Of a DNA stretch of 64,000 nt, positions 9,437 to 23,000 are shown in pieces. The notes under the pieces were generated by a model. That model was not told where the DNA came from. It did no database searches and worked only from the letters and a program-made list of their open reading frames with translations. Made by a program: the position numbers and the translations under genes. Position 1 is the first letter of the stretch. Every line of letters starts with the position of its first letter. This stretch comes from Arcuatula senhousia (taxonomy: Eukaryota; Mollusca; Bivalvia; Mytilida; Mytilidae), in contig OZ020306.1 of the NCBI GenBank assembly GCA_963971305.1, positions 34,059,512-34,123,511 on the forward strand, given 5' to 3'.

Positions 9437-11597
9437 ATTGCCAAAATTGCAAAATTTGCCATAAAGTTTAGTGTCTTTAATTTGATGTTTAAATATTTGT
9501 AAGCCTCATGGGGCATTTTAGCCCTGAATTCGCCACTATGTACAAATGTATCATCACTTTTAATTTTTATAATTGTTCATTTGCTATTGTAAGATTATCC
9601 ATGACATTTAAATTCTAATTGTCTCTTTTTGGAGGAAAAATATTATTAACAAACATTGTTTTTAAATGAAAATAAAAAGAATATATTTGTTTTGTATAAA
9701 TGGTTTAAACTTGTTATTTTGAATAAGTTTATGGTGCTAGATAAAACATTGTATGCCATGTATTATAAGTGTTGTGTGTGTTGATGCTAGGAAGACTTGT
9801 ATTGAGTTAAAAAAGTTTTACAACTACTATAGATAAGGCCAATTGAGTGCAACAAATTTTTCATATTCCTGTAAAGGATTTTTCATATTCAATCACCTAT
9901 TAAAAAAGTTTCAGTCCTGTTGCTCAGAAGAAAAATGATTTTACTTGATACACATCTGCCTGTCAGAGATAGAGTCATTTTAATAAATCCTTCCATATGT
10001 AAGCCGGGTCGCTCACTACAAACCAATCAATGTCATAATAAATTTAACACGCGCTACCTTAAAATGAAAAACATTGTCAACCAATAGTAGTGACTTTCTG
10101 AGTGAATCAAGTTTGTGACTGGACAATTTTAGGCCGTAACTAGCGACAGGTTTGTTATGACGTGACATTTAATAGAAGTTGTAGTAAAATTTCTCACATG
10201 CCCAGGTATTTAAAAGTTTGTCATTGGTTAAACCTTCAATTTGTTACATAAGCAGAATATGGAAGGTATTATTGCAACACCTAATAAGGTTGGTAAATAA
10301 GAAAGATAAATAACTATAGAAAGTAGTGAAAATTATTGAGCTCAATAAACATGTTTCTAGCAGTGTGTGTTATATATATATTTTTTTAACCTCTCATATT
10401 ATTGTTCTTTTGGTCACTTATTTTGCTGTATGAAAAAAAAACTTTCAATGGTATGTTAAAAGATTAACACAATATGAGTGATGCATGATGTAGGGGCTAG
10501 GCTAGGTTTCTGTCATACATACCTTAGAAGCCTAAATTTATAGATGTAAAAGATCCATTTTAATAAAAATAAGTTGAATTGAAATGCCTTTCAAAATGTA
10601 TAAATTTTTACAAGCTTTATTTATAAGATATATAGGCTTTAAAAGTTACTTTAAGTCTTTAGCTTAATTAAAAGATTATTTTTCTACGATAGTATTTGAG
10701 ATCTTGAAAAATAGGCTGCTTGCTTTCAGTCTAAATGTTGGTCTACATTGGTTTGAGATCTAATTCATCTTGATTCTAAAATATTATAAATGGGGCACTG
10801 TGAAAGAAATTAAATTCATGGGTATCATTTATTTTCATAAATTGGAAGTAATTTGCATATTTGTGGATTCATTTATTCATGGATTTGTAAAAAACTCTAT
10901 GAAAAGTAATTTTAATATCTTTGTTCATTTGGAGTTTTTCGTTTGTCTGACCCAGGAAAATTGGTACCCTGTGAACAGTAACACATTTTTAATACCGCAG
11001 TCACTAAGATATCAATGATAAATGTAGGTATTTACATCTATAGTATGAATACATGTCCTGCTTTGTAATTGAAAAATAGAAAAACCAGCTTGCTTGTTAC
11101 CTTTGCTGTTTTCCTTTCAAAGGTTTACTTACTGCTACAGTTAAATGACTGAAAATACAAACATTTACATGTAGGACCAAAGGGGGTGTGATTAAATTGT
11201 GATTTAAATGTTATGCTGTACATGTTTAAGTAGATTTCAAGGATTAACCTCTCATCAGCAGCATTGGAATAAAAAAGTCAGTAACTAAAAGAATCAGAAG
11301 TATTTATACCCAAATTTTAATAGGGAAGCCAAATGCAACGCTTACCTTTAATGGTACCAATGTTAATGGTAAATTTTTTCATGTTAATTTCAGCAATTAA
11401 ACCATTTCATATCAGGGTTGTGTTGTTCCCATCTTTTCTTTATAGTTGGTATAATATACAATTTGCAATGTATTTTATTACTCTGTTTTATTCATAAGAT
11501 TGGGTGGAGCTTAAGCTTCTCAAACTTTTTGGTAGGATTAAAAAAAAAAAGAAGTCTTAAGTAATTGACCGTGACCAACCCAGTCAATAAAATAGAG
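9437..11597. other. Intergenic, no recognised feature
   Basis: AT-rich sequence between the convergent genes. A 30-bp word at 11235-11265 recurs inverted at 17735-17766. No open frame looks coding. Confidence 0.45.
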
Positions 11598-11809
11598 TAC
11601 TGTGGTTTCATTATTATTCGTGGGGTATCAACTTTCGTGGTTTTCGTGGATGGTCTTGATCCACGAAATTTGATACCCAACGAAAAGGAAATTTAACATT
11701 GATTTGTATGCCGAGAACTTTAGAACCACAAATTTAAGGATCCACGAATCGATCCTTTTTCATCAAACCACGAAAATTGGTACCCACGAAAATAAATGAA
11801 TCCACAGTA
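11598..11809. mobile_element. MITE with TACTGTGG-type termini (TTTCGTGG family)
   Basis: The left end TACTGTGGTTTCATTATT and the right end (complement of AAATGAATCCACAGTA) pair over about 50 bp. The internal words TTCGTGG and CCACGAA recur several times. TA is duplicated at both edges, as for Tc1/mariner elements. This style of short element is common in molluscs. Confidence 0.75.
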
Positions 11810-13652
11810 ATACTTATATTAAATTCTAGATCTTTAAAAATCTACATGAACCTTCAACATTAACCAAGCTAATGTGCAATATTCTTTACTTAGAAATCTG
11901 ATTTCATGATAATCAATTTAGTATTGTTCTGTTTTCTTAACTTATACCCTCTTCACATATACTAGAGTTCCTGTTAAGTTGCATATATTCAATATTTTCA
12001 ATATTTAAAGTTTTATGAGTTATGTGAATTTTTCTTGCAAGGGATTTACTAACTCTGTATTAGCCCCTTTAGCAAGCAATTTACAAGATCTTTATTAGCC
12101 CTGTCAGAAGTAATTTGCATTTTGTTAAAATGTTACATGTAGATTATGAGCTGTTTTTTCAACTCTTAATTAAATAAAACTCATGCGAGCTCAAATGATT
12201 TCTTAGAATTTACTGAGTTATTTTTGCGTTACAATAACTAGATTCAGAGTCTTTATTGTAGATCATAGAGTACAAGTTGTAAACTCTTGGAAATCTTGTA
12301 GATTTGAAGGGGGTATAAGCACATTTGTTTATATGTAGATCTGGTAATCAACATTGTTATAGATTTTATTTTTATTGTTAATCATGTGTTTTTTATATAT
12401 TTATGTTATAATATTGTGCTTCCATTATGCTAGAAGCTAGATTTTTGTTATATAATATAAAAATTAATTAATATAAATATCACACAATAACAGCAGCTTT
12501 TATGATTTTAGTCTTATTCTGAAGTCCAATGTGCCATTCTTCTTCCCTATGTTAAGGTTAGGTTGTTCAATTTTTAACCAACAATAGATATATCTTACAA
12601 ATGGTCATCATGTTGTTGTTGTTTTTGTGATCTTGTGCACCTCTAATGGTATTCTTTTATGGCAGGCCAACTATTGGTGACAAAATTCTAGAGCACCAGA
12701 GTTACTGTATTGTTATGACAAGAATTGGGTTGCCGATTGCAGTTTGATTGTTTTGTGCATGTGTTTTGACAATTAGGCATACAGTGATAAACTTGTCGGT
12801 AAAAGTCAACAAAAGAGCACCCTGATATCTGACAATGGGTCAGGTCATACTGAATGCCAGTGTCGCTGGGCTACAAAAGTGGAAAACCTGACCGCAAACC
12901 TCAGTGGTTATCTGTGTTTGAAAAATGCCAGGTTAATGGCATGTTATAGAACACTGCTGCAGGTCTCAACAAGAGTAAGACCTGAAGGATCCCAATGCAG
13001 GAGGCTTGATTGTCAAATCCTACCCAATAATCCTATTTCCAGTGGCAGTCAAAACTTTCATCTCTGATTGACCTTGTGTCATCATCATTTCATGTTCATT
13101 TTATCATCCCTTTCATTTTCATCTCCCGGATATGGCTGATATAGACCAAAAAGTAAAGCATTTACTAACTAATTTCTTGTCTGCGTCTTCATTTTGTTTT
13201 CTTTTGTTTCAACTGATTTTGTCTTTGTCGTTTCCGACTTCCGACAATAAATTGCCCCATAAGTACTTTTGAGTGCCTTTCCAAATATACATACTCTGAG
13301 TGAGTTACTGAAAACCTAACCAACTTATTTACAAAATAATGTGACAGCAGTTGCATGATGGGAAAATATTTGAAAACTATGAAACAGTACTGTTTAAGGC
13401 CATAATAAAATAATTCCTAAATTCTCATCCAAATTTCTTGAAAATATCAGACTGGAGGCTAATTTTAGTTTTTATCCATTTTGATAAAATATGCTGCCAT
13501 TTTATAGAAAAAAGTCAAAAACAGACATAATTTGCAAAAAATCAAAATAAAATTGATTGAGGTGGCTGAGAAAATAAGGAAGGTATAATAATCTAGCATG
13601 TTTTATATATTGGCCTAATGCAGCAAAAAGATGTGAAATTCTTGGATGTGTA
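11810..13652. other. Intergenic between convergent genes
   Basis: No gene recognised. At 13176-13275 there is a T-rich interspersed repeat (TTGTTTTCTTTT ... CAACTGATTTTGTCTTT ... GCCCC-TAAGTACTTT) that recurs at 15420-15545. A 62-codon open frame at 12879-13067 has no support. Confidence 0.45.
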
Positions 13653-13707
13653 TTTATTAAGTATACTACTAAGACATAATAAAGTTACTATTTAGGTATT
13701 GAATAGT

Positions 13708-13713
13708 TTTATT
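13708..13713 (-). terminator. Candidate polyadenylation signal for the RECQL4-type gene
   Basis: TTTATT on the plus strand (AATAAA on the minus strand) about 96 nt past the stop codon. A second copy lies at 13653-13658. Confidence 0.45.
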
Positions 13714-13808
13714 AACAAAATAAACAATATTTTTTATATTTTTCTATGTAAATGTTGAATTTATATACAAAATGACTATTCAAATGTATGTGAGATCAAA
13801 TGCATGTA

Positions 13809-14045
13809 TCATCTCATTTGCACCAACTCTTTTGTAGCCAACTTGATTATCAAGTTAAAGTCAACATTCATATTACTTCTCCAGAACCGCCTGACACGCC
13901 CCCAAGTTGTGGCGGGAAAACAAGGGCTGGCAACTCCGTGGAACACCCTTGCAATTGCTCTCCCAGTCAGCTTATGTTCATGGCTGTACATATTGATAAA
14001 CTGTCTAATATCTGATAAAACTTGATTCAATTCATAAGAGGAAAG
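13809..14045 (-). CDS. RECQL4: RECQL4 terminal exon
   Basis: The acceptor is CTCTTTTCAG and the exon starts in phase 0 with LSSYELNQVLSDIRQFI. It carries RAIARVFHGVASPCFPA and RRFWRSNMNVDF, and ends LVQMR then TGA (13809-13811). This is the RECQL4-specific C-terminal block. Confidence 0.93.
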   Translation of the reverse strand, partial: LSSYELNQVLSDIRQFINMYSHEHKLTGRAIARVFHGVASPCFPATTWGRVRRFWRSNMNVDFNLIIKLATKELVQMR

Positions 14046-17000
14046 CTGAAAAGAGATAAAAATCTAATCAATGCCTACTAATTAATATCTTTATCTGAAT
14101 TTCTCTCCTAATAAATTTGTACCAGGAAGGTTTTATAAATAGGGATAAGAATTTCAATGTTTATAATAAGGTCAATAGTATTAGGCATAAGCTAATCTAT
14201 AAAGTACAGAGCTCCATAATTAAGATGCTTGTTCCGTATTCAAAGGACATATATTAAATTTGTTTCCTTGCAGTTTTAAATGAAGTAAATCTATAAGAAG
14301 TTCATGAACATTGCAATGACACCTTTGAAAGCAGCACATGTTTTCTATTCAATGCTTACAAAGTCCGTTGACTTTTCATGAAGTCTTTTTATTTTTTTCA
14401 ATTATTAGATTCAGCCAAATTCTTTTCTATTCAAGTGATGAAGTGAAGGTAACGACAAAGTTTACCAAAGGGATAACTAATTTCTAAATGAGGAAAAATG
14501 ACAAATATGTTGTTACAATACAGGAAAAATTAAAAATTGAAATGTTTCTGACAATTTAAACAAGGTTTTATGGAGACAAATCTATAAAAAGTATGAATTG
14601 ATCAACCAACATGGTTGTGGGACACAACAGGAAAAGCAAGGAAGGAAATAAAACAACCAAATACAGAGTTGGATACAGAATGTTTGAAATGGGGTTCCAC
14701 CAAGTAGAAAAAGGGGTTGGATGGTGGGGTCAGGGTAAGATTTTCCAATAATCTGCACAAAACTAAACTTTCATGATGGACTTCCTTTAAAAACCCCCAT
14801 CAAATATATAGTGAGAACAAACCTCTTGATCGGTTTCTTCCAAAACTGCCTGTTTGAAATCAGTCTGTTCTTGGAAGTAGTCTTCTAAAATAGCTTTCAG
14901 TTTGGCATTCTTCTTTTCATCTAAATCATCGGCACACATCCAATAATTCTTATGTGACACACTTAAATAGAATTACATGTATACACAATTAACTATTAAT
15001 GTACTTATTTCTGATTATAAGTTTTTTTTTTCATGCAAAAGCAGCTTATTTTTTTCTTTTAAATTAAAATTAATTAAGTATCAGTGTTGATCAATACAAC
15101 CTCTTTGCTATTCAATCCATCAACTAAATCCAAGGATAAAAATGTTATCATAATTACCAAGAAAGGGTTTTAAAAAGAAGAAAAATAATATACTTAACTT
15201 AATGTGTAGTAATGGTGTTAATACTCAAATAAACTTATTAATCTATCTACTTAGTTAAAAATATCTGTTCATCATTGCAATCCATAATTTTAATGAATGT
15301 TCATTTCAATATGACATTCTGCACCTCTTATGTAATATCAGTTAATGGCTTGAAACTTTTTGGGCCTTACTTCTTGAGCACCCTAGTTCAGGGTTGTTAC
15401 TTCATAAGTTCATGTTGCTGCTTGCAGTTTGTTGTCTTGTGTTTTTTTTATGTTGTCTCTTTCTTCATGTTGTTTTCTTTTATATCAACTAATTTGGTCT
15501 TTCCAAAATTGGAATGCCCCTTTAGTACTTTGCCCATTTCAAACAAATGTTCTTTCATTTCTGTAGGCTAAATACTGATAATGGTTGTTCACTATGAAGG
15601 CATCATTATACACCCTGCTTTATAAGTGGCAGGTATAATTAATGTTTTAATCCATTGGTCTGTCACACTATTTGTATCTGTTAATAAATTATCTTAATTT
15701 TTTTAGAGAATTGTTAGAAGTTCCCCTTTTATATAAAATCTAATTTCTCTGAGTTTTGAGGGATAGGGGGTATTTATTTGTGACCTGTGACTCACTGTTT
15801 TTCTACTTTTACCTTTGCAATGTATTAAATAAGTATCTTAGATTATGCAGCTCTGACTTTTCTTGTTTCTGTATTCTGTTGTGTAATGCCATTATAACAT
15901 CATCTATCTCATCTTCTGTAAGATCGCCTGGTGCCCGGTAATGGAAAGCCAAGTCCGTAAATTCAACCATGACCCCAGTTCTCCTTGGACCTTGGACACC
16001 TGAAATATTGAAGATGACATGTTAAATTATCCACTAGTGTGGCTTTCATCTAAATCTAGGAGAAAAGATGGTTTTATCAAAATTTAAGCACTAAAAATTA
16101 TTTTCTTTCATTCCCTTATTTGCCCTTTTAAGAAGCAGAGAATCTAATTTTGACAAAATATTTACTAAATTTTAAAAATATATATTGTTATTTTTATAAG
16201 TGTTTTATTTCATTAGCATATGTCGCTTGGGTTTACAGTATCAGATTAATACAATAAAAAGTTAAGTGTTGAACCTTAATTGCTCAACATCTCATAGCCA
16301 TATAAGTGAAGCTTTATAGAATATGCCCAAAAGATATGATGCTTTGTCTTGCATCCTGTCCTTTCTTCAAAAAATCACTGAACCATGAAGCTGATGAGCA
16401 ATAAAACCCATATTGTTTAAGAAATGAAGTAAACCCACCTCAAACTCACTCCCCCCCCCCATGGTTTTATTAATCATTTTTCATTGCAAGAAAATTGAAA
16501 AAAAATTACTGCGAGAAATTTGCTTTTTATTGAAAAACAAATAAAAGCTTAACAGCCTTAAAACATTCCAATAAATTTCATCTGTAAAAGTAATGTCGAT
16601 TATTTGATTGTCCTTTAGGGACATATCATCTTCTAATTTTGACTAATTTATTGCCAGCAACGAATATCACCATAAATCAAATATTTTCTAAAAGAAAATA
16701 TCAATATCAACATCTTATTGTTCATTTATGATAAGGTTCTAAATGAAATTGTCTTAACCTTTTCCAGTTTGTCTTTTGGGCTTTATTGAGCTCTAAATAT
16801 TTTTTGTTAAGTGTCTTTTAACTAGTTTATCAAAGACATTCTAAATGGTAATCATGTAAGGTTTTACTAGATATGAATAATTACTCCTTCATGGGTTTTC
16901 AGAATTACAAAGTTTATACAATGAAAATGAGGTTTTAATCCAATTCTAAAGCTGATATAACCCTAGAATATACATTGTGAAATGTTCATTTAAAACAGCA

Positions 17001-20000
17001 TGTAATGTAAATTGCTGAAAAATCATGGAAGACTAAGTTTTTGTGACCACACTTTGCACAATGTAAGCAAGTTATGTTGCTTTCATGGATCTTATCAAAA
17101 CATTTAAAGTGAAACTTATTCAAGCTTCTTTGGGATTAAAAAAAATCAATTAAACTGGTATTCAAGTTTTACTGGTTAAAAATATACAGACATTAAAAGA
17201 TGTACCTGAAGAAATACTGTAAACCAACATTTTTTCGTGACTACAATATTTCGCGTTTTAGGACCATTGGGCTTTTTCGCGATTTGTTGTGAAAATAATC
17301 AAATTACTATGAAAATGAGTGAATTAACGACAATTTATTTTAGCGAATTTCTGCTCCTCGTGAAAATCACGAATATAAATCATGAAAATAAGTTGGTTTC
17401 CAGATTAACATGGTTGTGATTAAACAGTTTTTTTTGCAATACCTTACCAGACATGTCCCACATGAGCATTTTAAGCTCCCTCTTTACCGGTCCAGAATCC
17501 CATCCCATACAGTCACTGATTTCTATAATATCAAAGTCAAGCTTGGTTTTATCTGCAAAGGTTTTACCATCTTTCTTGGCTTTGGCAATGGCTACTGCAA
17601 CTGGTGGACACTAAAATGCATTTATAGTTAGTATGTCAGGTATTGCATTGCAACGTAGCCGTGCAAATGTGTCTCTATATGAGAGAAGAAAACTTCAATA
17701 CTATTGGTGTTCGACCTTCCAAAGTTTTGTTTGAAATGCTGCTGATGAGAGGTTACTCCTTGAAATATTCATTTACAGAATAACCAAAAACAATTCTTAG
17801 ATACTAGCACATAGGAAGAAGCATGGAATGGGACTTAAGTTTTTTTTGGTGAAGTTGTTTTAACAATGAACCATTTTAATTTTCATTATTGGTTGCTTTT
17901 AGTTTTACCATGCACACCATGAACAAGAGGTTCAAGGCAAAAGAACTACTTCATAAAATTATACACTTTTGGTTTCTTCAAATATAGCATTTGAATATCA
18001 ATAAATAAATGAATAAATTAGCTTTCCCCACCTTCTTTGCAATGCCCTGCAGTAGAGAAGGACCACCATAACACTGTATGCTGCAGGTAGAGTAGACATT
18101 TGTAAGGTTCTCTAATTTCCAAGTCTCCTCAGGGTGTAGTTCTAGGTAACAGAATAAGGTTGAGATTCCTGGATATAAACTTCTATCATTAGATTACATG
18201 TAAATTGACATATATGAACAAAACAGTATAGTAAAATACATGTAATTTAATGAACAGGAACTGCTTACCCTTCTTAAGAACATGAGTTCACTCTTGTTAC
18301 GACTTGAGTTGCTTCTCTTTCTCGACTCTATTTTAACAATAAAGACATATTTTCCACATCAAATGTTTATCAAGAGTACCTTTATTTTCTTTTTGGAAAT
18401 CATTAGCAATATTTCAAATTTTTCAAAATGCTCTAAGGAATGATTTCCATAAAAGGGAGCATTTGATAAAGCATTTAATAACAATAATATACTTTACAGA
18501 GAAAAGCATTTGTTTTACCTTCTTCCTTGACGTCTAGTTCCATTACAAAGCTCTCAATAGGTATTGCCCTTTCATGACCAGGACAAACATGTTTAGTACT
18601 ACTATCATCAGTCCCATCCCAATCATCAAACAATTCTTTGTCTTCATTATCACAATCTTCACCCTGTAAAAAAGAATGTTTTTACAAAATGCCTTAGTTG
18701 TCTCTGATGAGTTCCATTAATAGCACCATTTAACTTGTTTGTCAGACAAAAACAAGTATTAATAATTTAACCCTGCACAAAGGACTATTTTGCCAGTAGG
18801 AAACATTATAATTGTTTCATAAGCTCAGTTTCCAACATTGTGCCTTTCATATTCTACTTGGGCATTTTTAAATTTTAGTTTCTAGTCCTCTGTACCTTTT
18901 GTTTGTCTGGCTATTAAGTTTCTTGGTATTTTTTTCCGTTTTTTATTCAATTTGTCTGGGATTCAAAATCTTTTCATCATGAATTCAAGTTTATTTGTAG
19001 CAATTGTTCATATTCGTAAGGAAATATTTTATTCATTATCACATAAAAGACTGTCAATAAATTAATTGATATATTCTCAAACTTCTGATAAATTGACAGA
19101 ATTCCCTCTAGTTATAAAACAATCTCATCATCCAGCTACTCAAATCATAAAATACGTTAAGATGATAGATTTGCCACGTTTGGAAATTGTTTTCAAGGAC
19201 TTGTTTTTAAGCATACTTTGATCTAAGAAAAGTAAACATCCATCCTTGTAAATCAAATGTTCAAGCGATAACGTTTTAAATTGAAAAGTTGCGTCATCGG
19301 AAAGAGGTTGAATTGACGAATGGGATAACAAATGTGGCCACTAAAAGTATGTCTCGCCTGTGAGACCGCAACACCGTGAAACTCATTCACAATCTATCGG
19401 TCTCAGTTCGTACACTACTACCCTAAGTGTCTGCAGCAGCATACTTAATATCATATGCTTAAATATAATACTTTTCAAGTAATTCATCTTCAACAATAGT
19501 CTTACAAAGAAGTTTACCACTGAAAAAAGATCTAAGCTGAGAAAATCATTGTCTCAGACCTAAGCTGAGACAATAACAAGGGGTTGCACTAAGTCGTGCT
19601 AAGGACACCCCCCCCCTCGACCATTCAGAAAACAGGAAGTAGATGACCGATTGACCTGGAAAGGAGAGGCACCGTAAAACTCATCATGCTAAAGCTTTAT
19701 ACCAAATTTGAAATCAATCCCTTATGTAAAAACCGAGATATCTGTTACGAAAACAAAATTGTCTATTTTTGACCCATAAAAAGTCTAGGTCAGCTCGGAA
19801 ACTATGAAGAAGATGATGGACTGACCTAGAAAGGGGAGGCACGGTATAACTAATCATGCTGAAGCTATGTATCAAATTTTAAACCAATCCATCCAGTAGA
19901 AGCCGAGAAATCTGTTATGAAAAATTTCACATTTCAAATTTATACCCTAAAAAGTCTAAGTCAGCTCGAAAACAGGAAGTAGATGATGGACTGACCTGGA

Positions 20001-23000
20001 AAGGGGAGGCACAGTATAACTCATCATGCTGAAGCTGTGTGCCAAATTTGAAACCAATCCATCCAGTAGAAGCCGAGAAATCTGTTACGAAAAATTTCAC
20101 ATTTCAATTTTTTTACCCTAAAAAAGTCGAAGTCGGCTCGGAAAACAGGAAGTAGCAGATGGACTGACCTGGAAAGAGGAGGCATGGTATAACTCATCAT
20201 GCTGAAGCTGTGTACCAAATTTGAAACCAATCAATCCAGTAGAAGCAGAAAATTTAACCGGACGGACAAGGTGATTGCAATATAGCCCCCCTCTCTTACG
20301 AGTTGGGGTATAATTATAATCAATATGATTTTGACCAAAGTAAAAAGAGTCGTTGAAGCGAGAAAATGTGGTCAGGATCACACGGCATTGTACCAGTTGC
20401 GTAGACCACCCCTAAACTGTCTGTATACTAAATATATAAGATGCATAGGTGTTATACTTTTCATGTAATTCATTTTCCACAAAAGACTTACAAAAGCATT
20501 GATGCCGCTGCCGCCGCAGTTCGTCGCAGGCGAGACAAAAAACAATGATCTATTTTAATACCTAGTGATAAACATACCATCCGAAGCACAGAAATACCAA
20601 TGGCTATTGAAATATCAAAGTTAGAAGATAGAAAAGGTGACACAGCAACACAGGCTCAACATAAAACGTGAGAGAACCCAGATGCTTTGGAATAATAAGC
20701 AGTGTTTGCTTGTTGAAGAACCACATCCGGTAAAGGACGTTACGGGACAAACATCTGTGCTCACGATGCCTCCCCTAAAATTTAATTATTTCAATCAATG
20801 CTTCAACTTGTGTTTTTTTCCATTTTAACAATATAAGATTTGTGCTTAGTCAATGTGATTTGACATTAAGTTATTTTTAAATGTGTACTAACAGTTAATA
20901 TAAATTTTCGCCATAACTCTTGGTAAAGGTTTTTTCTTATATGAATCCCTATCCCTATACTAAGTTCCCTTTTTTTCTCCTGTTAAGTACTTGAAAATTT
21001 AATCTATGACTAAACATTTGTGGCAGTAGGCAAAAACCTTATTGACTGACAGTTATGTTATTCTAGGACCTTTAAGCTTTCAGAAAGATTCATGAAATTA
21101 CGAAGTGGTATTTTATTACATTTCATAGAATGATAATTCCAACCACCGTTCCCTGAAACTTTGAGTAATCTAATGTTGGAAAATATTCCAAAGGTTCAAG
21201 AAGTCTAGACAGGGATTACACCAGACCTTGACAACAACAGAAGACGCTTGGAACAGCATGTCAACCAGGGATTGAAAAGAAATCTCATAAACACCACATT
21301 GATGGTTATATGTCAAATGTGACTTTTAAATAACCTCAGAAAATGAGATTTGCCTTGACTGGGGTTTAAAAGATTGTAAGTATGAGCAAACAACATGCTA
21401 ATAGCAGGATCAAAACATGTTTTCGTGCATGTCTTCAATAATGTTAAACTGTCAGATTGATCATAATACAAATTGTGGAATAGAAGAATATAATAAAGTT
21501 TGGTTTTTCTATACTTTTCACATGCACCAGATTATAATTTCTACACACATGTAAAAGAGTAAATAGGTTAGTAAAAATAGCTCGAACTTTCACCAGAAAA
21601 TTTTTATTTTTTTTCTGTGAAAACATACTGTATAATTTGGAGAAAAAATAAGACGGGATTCTTTAATTCCAGTATAAGCTACAAGGTTCATCCTGAAAAC
21701 CACGAACATTGGGACTCAGAAAGAAAAAAATGCTCTCACGACAGACTTAATCACAGAGTTCGGTGTTACTTTTCGCACTAAGCCATTAAAACTGATACAT
21801 CAGTTTTAATTAAAATCCGTGCAAGTTTACTTAAAGTTCACCAGGAAAGCATTTATAAACTACAAGGAAGCATTAGATCTTAGAAAAGGCAAGGGAAACA
21901 CGTATATTAGTCTTCCATTTAATCTTATAAACGTGTCTCTCGCAAACACGTTGTGTACGGTTGGCTGTACGAACAAAATACAAGAGGGAGATATGGTGAA
22001 ATCTAAACTGTTATTATTCATTATATTTTCTAAAATGTCTGTATCCAGTCAGGATAATTGTGGTCCTCTAATTCTTCATCTACCCAGACTTATTGCTCAT
22101 GATGAGTACTTTTTGATGCGACCTTTATTTTAAAGTACACTTCTTACATTCATGAAAAGCAAGGGACATTTAGCACACATAAAAATTCCACATGTATAAC
22201 ATTGCTTGAATACTGAAATTTTATTTGTTTAAAATACGTCTACTGCAATCCATCGACAACGTACTATTACTTCTATACAACCACTAGGAAAGGACATAAT
22301 TTAAAATTCAATTGAGACAACACCAACAGACAGAAAACACAATGCTTTACTAATTTTATTGTTTTTCGTCTTATTAAATTCTGTTTTATACCCGGAAGTA
22401 ATTTCAAGTTAACCAAATTGAGTTTTAACCACATGAAAAGTTTGAGTGTATACTCCTAGAGACAGGGTACTTGCTAAAATGAATTTAAGCGTTTGAAACA
22501 AATATTGATAGGGCTTTCATAAAAATTTTTAAGTCTTCAAAATAAATTTAAAGACACATCCTCATGTGGTATTTTGTAAGACTAGTGCTTCAAAGTTTTG
22601 GAAAATTCTTAAAATTATATTTTATATGAAGGAAAGTTTTCATAAAGGTAATGAACAGGGATTGTCAAACATCAAAGTATGCCCATAAAGAAATGACAAA
22701 AATGTTAATAGAATAAGGGAGGAATTGAAAATATGATATTAGGACATACAGCTTAACCTTTTGTAAACATTACATAAGTAAACAGAATACAAAACTGTTG
22801 TGTGTCGCAATTTGGAAAGTGAAGTGATCATGAACCACATTAAGCAAATTTTCAAATACCATTTGTTAGTACATGCAAACATAAGATAAGCTAGAACAAG
22901 CCAAGCTAGTAGCTTTCTTAAATTCCGTCTTTTTTCAAATTTTCACCAATTCACAACATAAGCATAGAATCAACTACTTTTGTAACAAAGTCACATTTTA

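Noticed and set aside
15275..15571. 98-codon frame, Phe/Cys-rich, membrane-like
   Set aside because: It overlaps a T-rich interspersed repeat shared with 13176-13275; the hydrophobicity comes from T-runs.
21819..22133. 104-codon frame in a RECQL4 intron
   Set aside because: It starts at GTG, has no splice or promoter support and no recognisable motif. A chance frame of this length is plausible in 64 kb.
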